Shown here one piece after another: positions 1 through 7,952 of a stretch of 40,802 bases of DNA (positions are counted from its first letter, which is position 1; each line of letters begins with the position of its first letter). The translations under genes were made by a program, and so were the position numbers. Location of the stretch: the NCBI GenBank assembly GCA_002477475.1, contig DLPX01000026.1, positions 1 through 40,802 on the forward strand, written 5' to 3'. Source of the stretch: Proteobacteria bacterium UBA7447. Lineage in GTDB: Bacteria; Pseudomonadota; Gammaproteobacteria; Arenicellales; UBA868. Under the pieces are notes generated by a model. That model saw nothing but the letters and a program-made list of their open reading frames with translations. It made no database searches and was not told the origin of the DNA.

Positions 1-72
1 CTTCATAAACCCAATCAGCCGGTCTGGCTGCAGTGGGCCAGTGACGCCGTGGTGCTGCTCCCGCGGGACTAA
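1..72 (+). CDS. 3' end of a truncated gene, possibly an ABC-transporter ATPase tail
   Basis: The frame is open from the first base to a TAA at 70-72, giving 23 residues that include VWLQWASDAVVLLPRD. The beta-strand pattern (VWLQW, then a hydrophobic VVLL run and a charged end) resembles the last strand of the TOBE domain that closes polyamine- or iron-type ABC transporter ATPases. That resemblance is weak and rests on one short stretch. The gene's start lies outside the window, so function is not established. The next start codon follows 25 bases later on the same strand, so the two genes could share a transcript. Confidence 0.4.
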   Translation, partial: LHKPNQPVWLQWASDAVVLLPRD

Positions 73-97
73 GGTGACGCTGCGGCCGGGCGCCCAG

Positions 98-679
98 ATG
101 CGGTTTCGATTAGTCATGGGTGCGGCCAGCGTGTGCGCAGGCATGGCATTAACGGTGCCTGCCGCTGGAGAAACCACAGTGGCCGTGTACCCAGTAAAAG
201 GTGTGCTGATTCTTGACGACACGGCCTATCGCCTTGATGGCGCTTCCCTTCCTCAACCGGACGCGCTTTGCCAAGCGAACAGCGGCACCTGGCGCTGTGG
301 AGAGGCTGCCTGGACGGCTCTGCAGAACCATGTGACGAGCGGCGGGGTTGACTGCAGGCCTCTGATCGCTTTATCTGCCTCAACATCGACCATGGATAGT
401 CTTCGGGCGGAGTGCACTCTGAATGACGCCAGTCTGAATGCCTGGTTGGTGCGCTACGGCTGGGCACTCGCGGACGACAGCCCTGCCGCGCCGTTTCAGG
501 AAGAAGAAGCTCAGGCGCAACAAGAGGCCCTTGGCATCTGGCGAGACGGGTTTATGCCTCCTCGGAAGTGGCGAGCTGCGGCGTCTTCGGAGTGCAACGT
601 CTGCAGCGCTCGACACGAAAGCATACTCCGGTCCAAGGAGACACGACAAAAGGCGTCAGCCGACGGAGACGCGGACTGA
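98..679 (+). CDS. secreted protein with a degenerate staphylococcal-nuclease-like fold
   Basis: This 193-residue protein starts with a likely signal peptide (MRFRLVM, then a hydrophobic run ending near VPAAG), so it probably acts outside the cytoplasm. The body follows the order of a thermonuclease (SNase-like) domain: a YRLDG strand, then G-EAAW-AL helix residues, a GGVDCRPL strand, and the late block LNAWLVRYGWALADD followed by EEEAQAQQEALGIW and PPRKWR. That late block is typical of the family. The catalytic landmarks are missing: the usual D-x-PE after the first strand is replaced by LPQPD, and the central D-x-x-GR block is not recognisable. It is therefore probably not an active nuclease. 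I chose the ATG at 98 over the in-frame one at 41 because the signal peptide begins there and the earlier start overlaps the preceding gene. The fold assignment is inference. Confidence 0.7.
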   Translation: MRFRLVMGAASVCAGMALTVPAAGETTVAVYPVKGVLILDDTAYRLDGASLPQPDALCQANSGTWRCGEAAWTALQNHVTSGGVDCRPLIALSASTSTMDSLRAECTLNDASLNAWLVRYGWALADDSPAAPFQEEEAQAQQEALGIWRDGFMPPRKWRAAASSECNVCSARHESILRSKETRQKASADGDAD

Positions 680-706
680 GCGTCAGTCGGCTCCAGCGAT
701 CAATCC

Positions 707-1228
707 ATGCACTACCAACGCCTCGGCACTCATAACTGGACTCACTGGCGCGAGACGATTCTGCTCCTTGAGGCGCAGATCTATGAGCCGTCCCGACAGG
801 ACACCCCTGAAACAGTTGAGCACATCATCTGTGATGAGCGTGGCATCAGTCTCGCAGCCGTCGAGGGGGGGAGGCTGGCGGGATTTTGCCTTGGCGCCCC
901 GCTTGAAAATTTCGCCCATGTTCGCGGCCCTGCAGAGGATCCGGCAAGGGGGAGTAACACTGCACTTTACGCAGCAGACACCCTGGTGGACGCACATTAC
1001 CGGGGTCAGGGGATCGGCCGGGAATTTAAAGTCCGCCAGATCGAGACGGCCCGCTTAGAGGGCTTTAAGTCTGTCTGCGGCCGCAATCGGGCGGGGCTTG
1101 CAAATGCCATGTGGCGGCTCAATACCTCGCTTGGCGCCCGTGCAGTTCATATAATTGAAAAGGACTACCAAGACGGCATAGCACCTGATATCTGCATCTA
1201 CTATCACATTGCGTTGTCAGCGCCTTGA
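707..1228 (+). CDS. GNAT-family N-acetyltransferase
   Basis: This is a 173-residue protein of usual length for a single-domain GNAT enzyme, which moves an acetyl group from acetyl-CoA to an amine. The coenzyme-binding motif A is visible as AHYRGQGIGREF near residues 96-107, preceded by a beta-strand (ALYAADTLVD) and followed by an amphipathic helix. The later NRAGLANAMWRLNTSLGA block resembles motif B, where substrate-side residues lie. Nothing in the sequence identifies the acceptor. It lies 28 bases after the nuclease-like gene and 16 before the HMG-CoA lyase gene, all on the plus strand, so co-transcription is likely. Family membership is seen; the substrate is unknown. Confidence 0.8.
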   Translation: MHYQRLGTHNWTHWRETILLLEAQIYEPSRQDTPETVEHIICDERGISLAAVEGGRLAGFCLGAPLENFAHVRGPAEDPARGSNTALYAADTLVDAHYRGQGIGREFKVRQIETARLEGFKSVCGRNRAGLANAMWRLNTSLGARAVHIIEKDYQDGIAPDICIYYHIALSAP

Positions 1229-1244
1229 GACAACAGGAAAATGA

Positions 1245-2147
1245 ATGAGACCTGACCAGATCCGTATTGTTGAAGTGGGCCCTCGCGACGGGCTTCAGAA
1301 CGAAGCCCAGCCGCTCACGCCTCAGGAACGGGTCGCCTTGATCGAACAACTGGCTGACGCGGGCCTGCGCGATATTGAAGCCGGATCCTTTGTCTCACCG
1401 CGCTGGGTCCCGCAGATGGCCGGCAGTGACGAAGTGCTCATTGCCCTCGCGGAGCGAAAAGATCTCCGACTGCCCGTTCTAGTTCCAAACAAGAAAGGTT
1501 ACGAGTTGTCCCGCGGTGCGGGTGCACGCGAAATTGCCGTCTTTGGGGCAGCTTCTGAAACCTTCTCGCAACGCAACATCAACTGCAGCATTGCTGACAG
1601 TCTTGCGCGTTTTGGTGAAGTCTGCGCCCTGGCCAAAGCAGACGGTGTTGTGATTCGCGGTTATATCTCCTGTGTGCTGGGCTGTCCGTACGAAGGCGCC
1701 GTGGATATTGCGCAGGTCGCCCGCCTGGCCGCCCAGCTTGCGGAAATGGGCTGCTCGGAGATTTCCTTGGGCGACACGATCGGCGTAGGAACGCCCGACA
1801 AGGCACGCGCACTCACCAAAGCCTGCGCCAGTGAAGTCGGCTTGAAAAACATTTCCGTACATTTTCACGATACCTATGGCCAGGCGCTTGCCAATATCCT
1901 GGCATGCATAGAAATCGGCGTGACATCAGTAGACGCTGCCGTGGGCGGCCTAGGCGGCTGTCCCTATGCATCCGGCTCTGCCGGCAATGTCGCAACCGAG
2001 GACGTGGTTTACCTTCTGGAGGGTCTCGGTGTTAACTGCTCGGCTGATCTGGAGCAGCTTGTCACAATAACGGAGTCACTGAGCCGCCGGCTGGGGCATC
2101 CTCCGGCCTCACGTGTCGCCCGGGCCCAACTCGCCAAACGCACTTAG
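1245..2147 (+). CDS. mvaB: hydroxymethylglutaryl-CoA lyase
   Basis: This enzyme splits 3-hydroxy-3-methylglutaryl-CoA into acetyl-CoA and acetoacetate, the last step of leucine breakdown. The 300-residue length is normal. The N-terminal VEVGPRDGLQNE carries the divalent-metal and substrate residues of the HMGL-like TIM barrel. SLGDTIGVGTPDKA and VHFHDTYGQALAN hold further barrel motifs, including the metal-binding HxH. The flexible loop GGLGGCPYASGSAGNVATED contains the catalytic cysteine. These motifs separate it from isopropylmalate and homocitrate synthases. The start has an AGGAAAA ribosome site just upstream. Leucine-pathway partners such as methylcrotonyl-CoA carboxylase are not seen here and may lie to the left. 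Confidence 0.95.
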   Translation: MRPDQIRIVEVGPRDGLQNEAQPLTPQERVALIEQLADAGLRDIEAGSFVSPRWVPQMAGSDEVLIALAERKDLRLPVLVPNKKGYELSRGAGAREIAVFGAASETFSQRNINCSIADSLARFGEVCALAKADGVVIRGYISCVLGCPYEGAVDIAQVARLAAQLAEMGCSEISLGDTIGVGTPDKARALTKACASEVGLKNISVHFHDTYGQALANILACIEIGVTSVDAAVGGLGGCPYASGSAGNVATEDVVYLLEGLGVNCSADLEQLVTITESLSRRLGHPPASRVARAQLAKRT

Positions 2148-2179
2148 CCCTTTCGCGCTCCTCGGGTCTTGTAATCCGG

Positions 2180-2857
2180 TTATAGCAATCCTGGCAGCGC
2201 TGTAAGGTCTTTGAGTTCTGCATCCGCGACGATGCCCAGGCGCTCGGGTTGCTGGCCGAAACGGTTAATCCAGGCGACTTTAAATCCGAACGCTCCTGCG
2301 CCTGCGGCATCCCATGCATTGGATGACTGGAAGGCAATTTCCGAGGGACTGATGCCCAGCTGATCCACGGCCATTTGGTAGACACGCGGGTCCGGCTTAT
2401 AGATACCTATAGAGTCGATTGAAATGACTGCATCGAACAGATCGTCAAGCCCACTGTTTTTTACCGCAGAACTGAGCATCTCAGGAGAGCCATTGGACAG
2501 CACCGCACAACGAAAGCCCCGGTCTTTAAGCCCTTTAAGGACTAACGGCACCTCCGGATAACAGGATAACTCAAGATAGGCCTGCATGAGATCATCGCTT
2601 AATGCAGCATCGCTCACTTGATGTGTATGCAGCGCAAAAGCCAGGGCATCACCCGTGATCTGCCAAAAATCAACATAACGATCCATCAGAGACCGCAGCC
2701 AGGTGTACTCAAGTTGTTTGGTCCGCCACAACAGGGAAACCGCCGGGGCATCAGGGAGTCGATCCGCATGTCGGCCGACGGCAGAGTGCACGTCAAACAG
2801 GGTGCCATAGGCATCAAACACACACGCCCGAATCCCCTCGAACGAATGAATATTCAC
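2180..2857 (-). CDS. haloacid dehalogenase type II (HAD hydrolase)
   Basis: This is a 225-residue HAD-superfamily hydrolase of the L-2-haloacid dehalogenase class. The first motif FDAYGTLFD gives nucleophile Asp15. LSNGSPEML supplies the motif-2 serine region. The late block FQSSNAWDAAGAGAFGF followed by WINRFGQ is characteristic of type II dehalogenases, which hydrolyse 2-haloalkanoic acids. Members with natural phosphate or other substrates cannot be excluded. An ATG 90 bases further upstream would push the start inside the thioesterase gene, and its extra residues look nothing like this family. I chose the GTG at 2857 because the protein then begins MNIHSFEGIRACVFDAYG and an AAGGCG site precedes it. 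It follows the thioesterase gene by 22 bases on the same strand. Confidence 0.88.
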   Translation of the reverse strand: MNIHSFEGIRACVFDAYGTLFDVHSAVGRHADRLPDAPAVSLLWRTKQLEYTWLRSLMDRYVDFWQITGDALAFALHTHQVSDAALSDDLMQAYLELSCYPEVPLVLKGLKDRGFRCAVLSNGSPEMLSSAVKNSGLDDLFDAVISIDSIGIYKPDPRVYQMAVDQLGISPSEIAFQSSNAWDAAGAGAFGFKVAWINRFGQQPERLGIVADAELKDLTALPGLL

Positions 2858-2879
2858 TGAGTTGCGCCTTGCGGCCCCC

Positions 2880-3302
2880 TCAGACCGCTCCCGGGGGGAT
2901 CGAATAGGTTGCCGTGACATGCGCCACCAAATTATCAGTGCCAACACTGATCAGCTCGACCTCCCCCACCGCCAAACGCTTGCCGAGTTTGATGATGCTG
3001 GCGTTGGCGATGAGATCTGCTTCTCCGGGGCGCGAGAGAAAATTTATATTGAAACTGGTGGTGACCGCAAGCTCCACCATGCCAATACGGGTCAGCAGCG
3101 CAACATAAATTGCATAGTCCGCAAGACCCATGATCACCGGCCCCGCGATCGTCCCGCCGGGTCTCAGGAAAGCACTTTTATAGGGGGCCCGGACCACCAC
3201 AGCACCGTCACCCAGCGACTCCAGGGCAAACCCGAATTCCCTGGCAAACGGAAACTGTTCCTCAATGAGGGCGTCCATTTGGGCAATCGAAATTCGAGAC
3301 AT
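2880..3302 (-). CDS. PaaI-type hotdog-fold thioesterase
   Basis: This 140-residue protein has the layout of a PaaI/YdiI-type acyl-CoA thioesterase: an N-terminal helix, then RPGGTIAGPVIMGLADYAIY, where the hotdog helix with its catalytic acidic residue (Asp in LAD) normally sits. VTTSFNINFLSRP follows, the usual strand pair of the family, then a final strand DNLVAHVTATYSI. It probably hydrolyses a small acyl- or aryl-CoA; the sequence does not say which. It is the first gene of a two-gene minus-strand unit with the dehalogenase and is divergent from the enoyl-CoA hydratase gene. The 64-base gap to that gene must hold promoters for both directions. Confidence 0.85.
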   Translation of the reverse strand: MSRISIAQMDALIEEQFPFAREFGFALESLGDGAVVVRAPYKSAFLRPGGTIAGPVIMGLADYAIYVALLTRIGMVELAVTTSFNINFLSRPGEADLIANASIIKLGKRLAVGEVELISVGTDNLVAHVTATYSIPPGAV

Positions 3303-3366
3303 TGCAGTTTACTTTTGCAGGTGACCGGGTGTAAGTTATGGTGCGAATTTGCAACAGGATATCGCT

Positions 3367-4167
3367 ATGACAGCGTCTGCCGACTCTTTGGATACTGCGC
3401 CCATCGTTTTTAAAGAGAATCTTGCGCCAGGCATTGTAAAACTGACCCTGAATCGTCCGGATCAGTATAACCCCTTGTCTGAGCAAATGCTCTCGTCACT
3501 GCAGCAGGAGATTGACTCGGTCGCCGCGGATAACGAGATTAAAGTGCTGATCTTGGCTGCCACCGGCAAGGCATTTTGTGCTGGCCATGATCTTAAGGAG
3601 ATGCGGGCACAGCCCGATCAGCAGTACTACGAGGATCTCTTTTCAAGATGCAGTCGCATGATGCTGACCCTGGCCCGCATGCCGCAGATTGTCATTGCCC
3701 AAGTCCAGGGCATGGCGACTGCTGCAGGATGCCAGCTCGTCGCCAATGCCGACCTCGCCGTCACCGTGGACACCGCACGCTTTGCGGCGTCCGGTATCAA
3801 CCTTGGGCTTTTTTGTTCTACCCCCAGTGTGCCGTTAAGTCGCGCGGTATCGCGCAAGCGGGCGTTCGAGATGCTGACCACGGGTGAATTTATTGATGCC
3901 CATACGGCCGAGGCGTACGGCCTCGTCAACCGGGTAGTCTCCGCTGAAAAGCTTGTCGATACCGTCGACGCCCTCGCCCAGACGATTGCGGGCAAGCCGG
4001 CTGACGCCCTGCGGCTAGGTAAAGCACTGTTTTATCGGCAGTTGAACATACCTCTGTCCGAGGCCTATCAGGCGGCCGGGCGGGCGATGGCCGACAACAT
4101 GCTTTTCCCGGATACTCAGGAAGGTATCGACGCGTTTATTGAAAAACGCGATCCGCGCTGGAAATAA
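3367..4167 (+). CDS. enoyl-CoA hydratase/isomerase family protein
   Basis: This 266-residue crotonase-fold protein begins with the usual KLTLNRPDQYNPLSEQML block. AFCAGHDLKEM forms the first half of the oxyanion hole and CoA site. MATAAGCQLVANADLAVT forms the second, and a long helix with AYGLVNRVV follows. The second site has Ala-Ala-Gly-Cys where classic hydratases have a catalytic Glu, as in the ECHDC3-like subgroup, so classic hydratase chemistry is uncertain. I chose the ATG at 3367 because an AGGA site lies about 7 bases upstream. An in-frame TTG at 3349 is less likely. It ends six bases before the convergent comM gene. Confidence 0.88.
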   Translation: MTASADSLDTAPIVFKENLAPGIVKLTLNRPDQYNPLSEQMLSSLQQEIDSVAADNEIKVLILAATGKAFCAGHDLKEMRAQPDQQYYEDLFSRCSRMMLTLARMPQIVIAQVQGMATAAGCQLVANADLAVTVDTARFAASGINLGLFCSTPSVPLSRAVSRKRAFEMLTTGEFIDAHTAEAYGLVNRVVSAEKLVDTVDALAQTIAGKPADALRLGKALFYRQLNIPLSEAYQAAGRAMADNMLFPDTQEGIDAFIEKRDPRWK

Positions 4168-4172
4168 ACCCC

Positions 4173-5705
4173 TTAATTCAGGGATCCTGGATTCAGCTGT
4201 TGCGTTGCGCGGTATTGAAGCGCCTCGGCAAGGTGCTCCTCCCCAAGGGTATCAACTCCTTCAAGATCGGCGATGGTCCGTGCCACTTTTAAGATTCGGT
4301 AATGGCCGCGAAGTGAGAGCCCCAACTGCCGTACCGCGGCTTCAAGAAAACGCTGTGATACCGAATCTAGCCGGGCTGCATGACCCAGCTCTTTTTGCGT
4401 CAAACACGCGTTGATGCGCCCGGTACGTGCCAACTGACGCTGGCGAGCACTTTGGACCCGACCTTTCACTTCAGCAGAACTCTGTGAGGGGGATTTGTCT
4501 GCTTGCAAGGCGATGGGATCGACTGATTGCAGCCTCACGTGGAGATCCACCCGGTCGATCAATGGGCCGGACAATCTGGACTGATACCGCCTGACCTGTT
4601 CACTCGTACACCTGCAACGACCCGAGCGGTCGCCGTTGTAACCACAGGCGCATGGATTCATTGCGCTCACCCACTGAAAACGACTGGGATATCGAACGGT
4701 GCGCTCTGCCCGGGCTAGCGTGACCGATCCCGACTCTAATGGCTCGCGCAGCTGATCGAGAACATGGCGCGAAAACTCGGTCAGCTCATCAAGAAAGAGC
4801 ACGCCATTGTGCGCGAGGGAAATCTCTCCCGGAGTCACCCGGGGACCTCCTCCGACCAAGGCCGCTGCAGAAGCACTATGATGAGGCGCGCGAAAAGGTC
4901 GACGCTGCCAGTACCGGCTATCAAAGCCAAGGTGGGAGACCGAATAGACTGCCGCCGTGGCGAGGGCTTCACTGGACGTCATGTCCGGCAAAATCCCGGC
5001 AAGCCTCTCGGCCAGCATGGTTTTACCGCACCCGGGAGGGCCCACCATCATGAGCGAGTGGCCTCCGGCGGCAGCAATCTCAAGCGAGCGCACGCCGAAG
5101 GACTGTCCACAGACATCGCCCAGATCTCGCCCGACAGATCGCTCCTTAGGCTGTAGCGGCGACTGACCCCCTGTCTGTTCGGCAATCGGGACGCTGCCTG
5201 AAAGATGCGCGGCCGCCTGGATCAGGCTCTCGGTTGCCAGCAGGCTTGCGCCCTCGACAAGAGTCGCTTCTGCCAAGTTGGCTTCCGGCAGCATGACGGT
5301 GCAGTTCGATGATTTAGCGGCGAGCACCGAAGGCAGCACGCCCGTCACCGAACGGAGTTCGCCCCCAAGGCCTAGTTCACCGAGGTATTCCCCCGGCAGA
5401 TCGGCGGCCGCCGGCTTGATTTGACCGGACGCGGCCAGAATACCGAGCGCAATCGGCAGATCAAAGCGGCCTCCCTGCTTAGGAATATCGGCCGGCGCGA
5501 GATTTGCTGTAATTCGCCGCGCCGGGAAATCAAAACCAGAATTGATCAGCGCACTGCGTACGCGCTCGCGACTTTCCCGCACGGCGGCCTCGGGAAGTCC
5601 AACAATGGTGAAGGAGGGCAAGCCGCCCGAAAGATGAATTTCTACGCAAACCGGTGGCGCATCAAGGCCATTCGGCGCCCGACTTTGCAGTCTCGCGAGG
5701 GACAT
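4173..5705 (-). CDS. comM: YifB/ComM-family Mg-chelatase-like AAA+ ATPase
   Basis: This 510-residue protein matches the ComM family, a hexameric helicase that promotes branch migration when incoming DNA recombines during natural transformation. Residues 1-170 form the Lon-protease-like N-terminal domain (PSFTIVGLPEAAVRES). The AAA+ core follows with Walker A GPPGCGKT at about 222-229 and Walker B GVLFLDEL near 301-308. A cysteine cluster, NPCACGYNGDRSGRCRC near residue 350, is typical of this family and may bind zinc. The Mg-chelatase C-terminal domain ends the protein (SLRGHYRILKVARTIADLEG). The family is widespread in bacteria not known to be competent, so competence is not proved. ubiK lies 47 bases upstream on the same strand. 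Confidence 0.95.
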   Translation of the reverse strand: MSLARLQSRAPNGLDAPPVCVEIHLSGGLPSFTIVGLPEAAVRESRERVRSALINSGFDFPARRITANLAPADIPKQGGRFDLPIALGILAASGQIKPAAADLPGEYLGELGLGGELRSVTGVLPSVLAAKSSNCTVMLPEANLAEATLVEGASLLATESLIQAAAHLSGSVPIAEQTGGQSPLQPKERSVGRDLGDVCGQSFGVRSLEIAAAGGHSLMMVGPPGCGKTMLAERLAGILPDMTSSEALATAAVYSVSHLGFDSRYWQRRPFRAPHHSASAAALVGGGPRVTPGEISLAHNGVLFLDELTEFSRHVLDQLREPLESGSVTLARAERTVRYPSRFQWVSAMNPCACGYNGDRSGRCRCTSEQVRRYQSRLSGPLIDRVDLHVRLQSVDPIALQADKSPSQSSAEVKGRVQSARQRQLARTGRINACLTQKELGHAARLDSVSQRFLEAAVRQLGLSLRGHYRILKVARTIADLEGVDTLGEEHLAEALQYRATQQLNPGSLN

Positions 5706-5752
5706 ATTGACAGCTCCTTGTCATGATTTCCCAATCCTTGGGATGAAAACGG

Positions 5753-5998
5753 CTAAGGATCAGCGCCACGTTTGAGCGCATCCTCGAGTTCGGTAACCCG
5801 TTGCTGCAGGGATTCCAACTGACTTCGGGTCCGTGCCAGGACTTTTTCCTGAACCTCGAGCTCTTCCCGGGTGACGAGATCCATTTTTTCAAGAGAAGAC
5901 TGGACCATCGCGCGCACATTCTTTTTGACGTCATCGGCAAGGTCCACAGGCAATACCTCTGACAGGGATTCAGCAATCTTCTTAAACGGTACCGTCAT
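5753..5998 (-). CDS. ubiK: UbiK-type accessory factor for ubiquinone biosynthesis
   Basis: This is an 81-residue BMFP/YqiC-family protein. UbiK assists aerobic ubiquinone synthesis by binding UbiJ and supporting the soluble Ubi complex. The N-terminal part (KKIAESLSEVLP) is an amphipathic helix thought to touch membrane lipid. The C-terminal half from about residue 40 is a heptad-rich coiled coil (TRSQLESLQQRVTELEDAL), as expected for a trimer-forming family. Length and the DVKKNVRAMVQSSLEKMDLVT core are typical. It sits back to back with glnK and upstream of comM, the same neighbourhood as in pseudomonads. Confidence 0.92.
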   Translation of the reverse strand: MTVPFKKIAESLSEVLPVDLADDVKKNVRAMVQSSLEKMDLVTREELEVQEKVLARTRSQLESLQQRVTELEDALKRGADP

Positions 5999-6067
5999 AT
6001 CTCAAGTGTCCTGATTATCGGTCTTCATTCTACCAGTCGCAGAGTCCGCAGCGTGTGCTCCCGTTAA

Positions 6068-6131
6068 GTGCAAATCTTCACAATCCTGCCTCTTGACAGT
6101 GCATTGTGCACACAACTTGACACGAAGTGCA
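6068..6131. promoter_or_regulatory. cluster of GTGCA/TGCAC elements upstream of glnK
   Basis: GTGCA occurs at 6068-6072, 6099-6103 and 6127-6131, and TGCAC at 6107-6111. The middle pair forms the dyad GTGCA-TTG-TGCAC. The cluster lies about 35-100 bases upstream of the sigma-54 promoter, where an activator such as NtrC would bind. The arms resemble NtrC half-sites, but none has the standard arrangement TGCAC-N7-GTGCA. The role is inference. Confidence 0.3.
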
Positions 6132-6162
6132 TGAAATTTACCGGCGAAAAGGGTTATCAAAG

Positions 6163-6179
6163 TTGGCACACAAATTGCT
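6163..6179 (+). promoter_or_regulatory. sigma-54 (RpoN) promoter of glnK-amtB
   Basis: TTGGCAC at 6163-6169, five bases, then TTGCT at 6175-6179 match the -24/-12 consensus TGGCAC-N5-TTGC exactly, with the invariant GG and GC 10 bases apart. Transcription should start near 6190, leaving a leader of roughly 68 bases before the glnK ATG. This predicts nitrogen-limitation control through RpoN and NtrC, the known control of glnK-amtB. Confidence 0.85.
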
Positions 6180-6257
6180 TGTAAGAAGAAACGAACCGGC
6201 TTTTGGGCGTTTTGATCGTCTGATTGCCAGACAGACCCTTGTCAAAGGAGAACACGA

Positions 6258-6596
6258 ATGAGACTTGTCACTGCCATTATCAAGCCATTTCGGCTGGATG
6301 ATGTTCGGGATGCCCTTGCCCGAATTGGAATACAGGGGATGACCGTTACTGAAGTCAAAGGTTTTGGTCGACAAAAAGGCCACACCGAACTCTACAGAGG
6401 GGCCGAATATGTTGTGGATTTCCTGCCAAAGGTGAAACTGGAAGTTGCGATTTCAGCAGAATTGGTGGATCAAGCGCTGGAGGCGATCAGCGACGCGGCA
6501 AAAACAGGAAAGATTGGCGACGGAAAGATATTTGTATACAACCTTGAGCAGGTTATTCGAATCCGAACCGGCGAAACCGGTGAAGACGCTATCTGA
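6258..6596 (+). CDS. glnK: P-II nitrogen regulatory protein
   Basis: This 112-residue PII trimer protein senses 2-oxoglutarate, ATP and ADP and reports nitrogen status. The T-loop RGAEYVVDFLPK carries Tyr51, the residue uridylylated by GlnD. TVTEVKGFGRQKGHTELY matches the PROSITE-type signature, and GKIGDGKIFVY forms the B-loop. RIRTGETGEDAI closes the C-loop. Sequence alone does not cleanly separate GlnB from GlnK. I use glnK because amtB follows 39 bases later and GlnK is the form that blocks AmtB when ammonium is plentiful. Control is by the sigma-54 promoter just upstream. An AAAGGAG ribosome site precedes the ATG. Confidence 0.95.
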   Translation: MRLVTAIIKPFRLDDVRDALARIGIQGMTVTEVKGFGRQKGHTELYRGAEYVVDFLPKVKLEVAISAELVDQALEAISDAAKTGKIGDGKIFVYNLEQVIRIRTGETGEDAI

Positions 6597-6635
6597 TTCA
6601 GAGAACCCAGCACTGAGAGAAAAGGAAAAATCACA

Positions 6636-7886
6636 ATGGAAGACTCTATATTTCAACTGAGTTACGCTTTAGACACATTTTACTTCTTAATTTGCGGCGC
6701 TCTCGTCATGTGGATGGCAGCCGGCTTCGCGATGTTAGAGGCGGGCCTTGTTCGCTCTAAAAACACCGTAGCAATTCTGACGAAGAACGTTGCTCTCTAC
6801 TCAATCGCTTGCATTATGTATCTGATTTGTGGCTACAGCATCATGTACGGCGGAGGAGATTTCATAATGTTCCTCGACGGAATTACGGCCGATGGTGTTA
6901 GCGGTAGCGAAGAGCCCGCGACGTACGCACCATCTTCTGACTTCTTTTTTCAGGTTGTCTTTGTTGCAACAGCGATGTCCATCGTATCAGGAGCTGTCGC
7001 TGAGCGAATTAAGATTTGGGCTTTCTTAATTTTTGCCGTATTCATGACGGGGTTTATCTATCCGATGGAAGGCGCTTGGACCTGGGGCGGCGAAGCTGTA
7101 TTGGGCTTATATACGCTCGGAGATCTCGGATTCTCCGACTTCGCCGGCTCGGGTATCGTACATATGGCGGGTGCGGCAGCTGCACTAGCGGGCGCACTTA
7201 TACTGGGCGCGAGAAAAGGAAAATACGGTCCAGATGGAAAGATAAACGCTCTCCCGGGCGCGAACCTCCCGTTGGCAACCCTCGGTACATTCATCCTCTG
7301 GCTTGGTTGGTTCGGATTCAACGGTGGTTCGGTTTTAGCCACAGCTTCAGTTGAAAGTGCTAATGCAGTCGCAGTCGTTTTTATGAACACAAACTCTGCA
7401 GCTGCGGGAGGCTTGATAGCAGCGCTTATCACTGCTCGCCTGATATTTGGAAAGGCCGACCTGAGCATGGCGCTCAACGGCGCTCTCGCAGGGCTGGTGG
7501 CGATTACCGCCGAACCTTCAACACCATCTGCACTACAGGCACCTATCTTTGGCGCTCTCGGTGGTGTACTTGTGGTATTTTCAATTGTCTTACTCGATAA
7601 AGCGAGAATTGATGATCCTGTTGGCGCCATAAGTGTCCACGGCACCGTAGGCTTGCTCGGTCTTCTCCTCGTACCCATCACAAACGGTGAGAGCGCGAGC
7701 TTCTCCGGCCAAATAATTGGTGCACTCACGATCTTTTTCTGGGTATTTATAACCTCTGGAATCGTTTGGTATGCTTTGAAAGTACTGATTGGAATTCGGG
7801 TCACCGAAGAAGACGAGTATCGGGGGATCGATGTTGCCGAGTGCGGGCTTGAGGCATACCCTGAATTCACATCAGGCACCAAATAG
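6636..7886 (+). CDS. amtB: ammonium transporter Amt
   Basis: This 416-residue inner-membrane channel conducts ammonium as a trimer. About 11 hydrophobic segments are visible. The conserved AMLEAGLVRSKNTV follows the first, and the two pore histidines lie in SGIVHMAGAAAA and in AISVHGTVGLLG. The protein ends with a short cytoplasmic tail containing the usual acidic stretch (TEEDEYRGIDVAECGLEAYPEF), where GlnK contacts Amt. There is no cleavable signal peptide of the enteric AmtB type. The gene is AT-richer in codon choice than its neighbours surA and comM. It belongs with glnK to one transcript and is followed by a strong hairpin. Confidence 0.95.
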   Translation: MEDSIFQLSYALDTFYFLICGALVMWMAAGFAMLEAGLVRSKNTVAILTKNVALYSIACIMYLICGYSIMYGGGDFIMFLDGITADGVSGSEEPATYAPSSDFFFQVVFVATAMSIVSGAVAERIKIWAFLIFAVFMTGFIYPMEGAWTWGGEAVLGLYTLGDLGFSDFAGSGIVHMAGAAAALAGALILGARKGKYGPDGKINALPGANLPLATLGTFILWLGWFGFNGGSVLATASVESANAVAVVFMNTNSAAAGGLIAALITARLIFGKADLSMALNGALAGLVAITAEPSTPSALQAPIFGALGGVLVVFSIVLLDKARIDDPVGAISVHGTVGLLGLLLVPITNGESASFSGQIIGALTIFFWVFITSGIVWYALKVLIGIRVTEEDEYRGIDVAECGLEAYPEFTSGTK

Positions 7887-7924
7887 GCTTAATGCTATTT
7901 GACGGAACAGGTCGGTAACCCAGT

Positions 7925-7952
7925 GACAACGCCCCAGTGCTGGGGCGTTGTC
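7925..7952. terminator. perfect 13-bp-arm hairpin between amtB and surA
   Basis: GACAACGCCCCAG at 7925-7937 and its exact reverse complement at 7940-7952 are separated by two bases. It lies between the convergent amtB and surA genes and touches the surA stop codon, so it can fold in both transcripts. Neither side has a clear U tract, so it could also be a 3'-end stabiliser rather than an intrinsic terminator. Confidence 0.7.

Noticed and set aside
438..1058. 206-codon plus-strand frame spanning the nuclease-like and GNAT genes
   Set aside because: It overlaps two genes with recognisable domains and its own product is low-complexity Arg/Ser-rich.
6093..6122. two TTGACA hexamers upstream of glnK as sigma-70 promoters
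   Set aside because: No matching -10 element lies 16-18 bases downstream of either, while the sigma-54 site is an exact match.
7058..7882. 274-codon open frame antisense to amtB
   Set aside because: It mirrors the full transmembrane coding pattern of amtB, has no ribosome site and no recognisable protein features.
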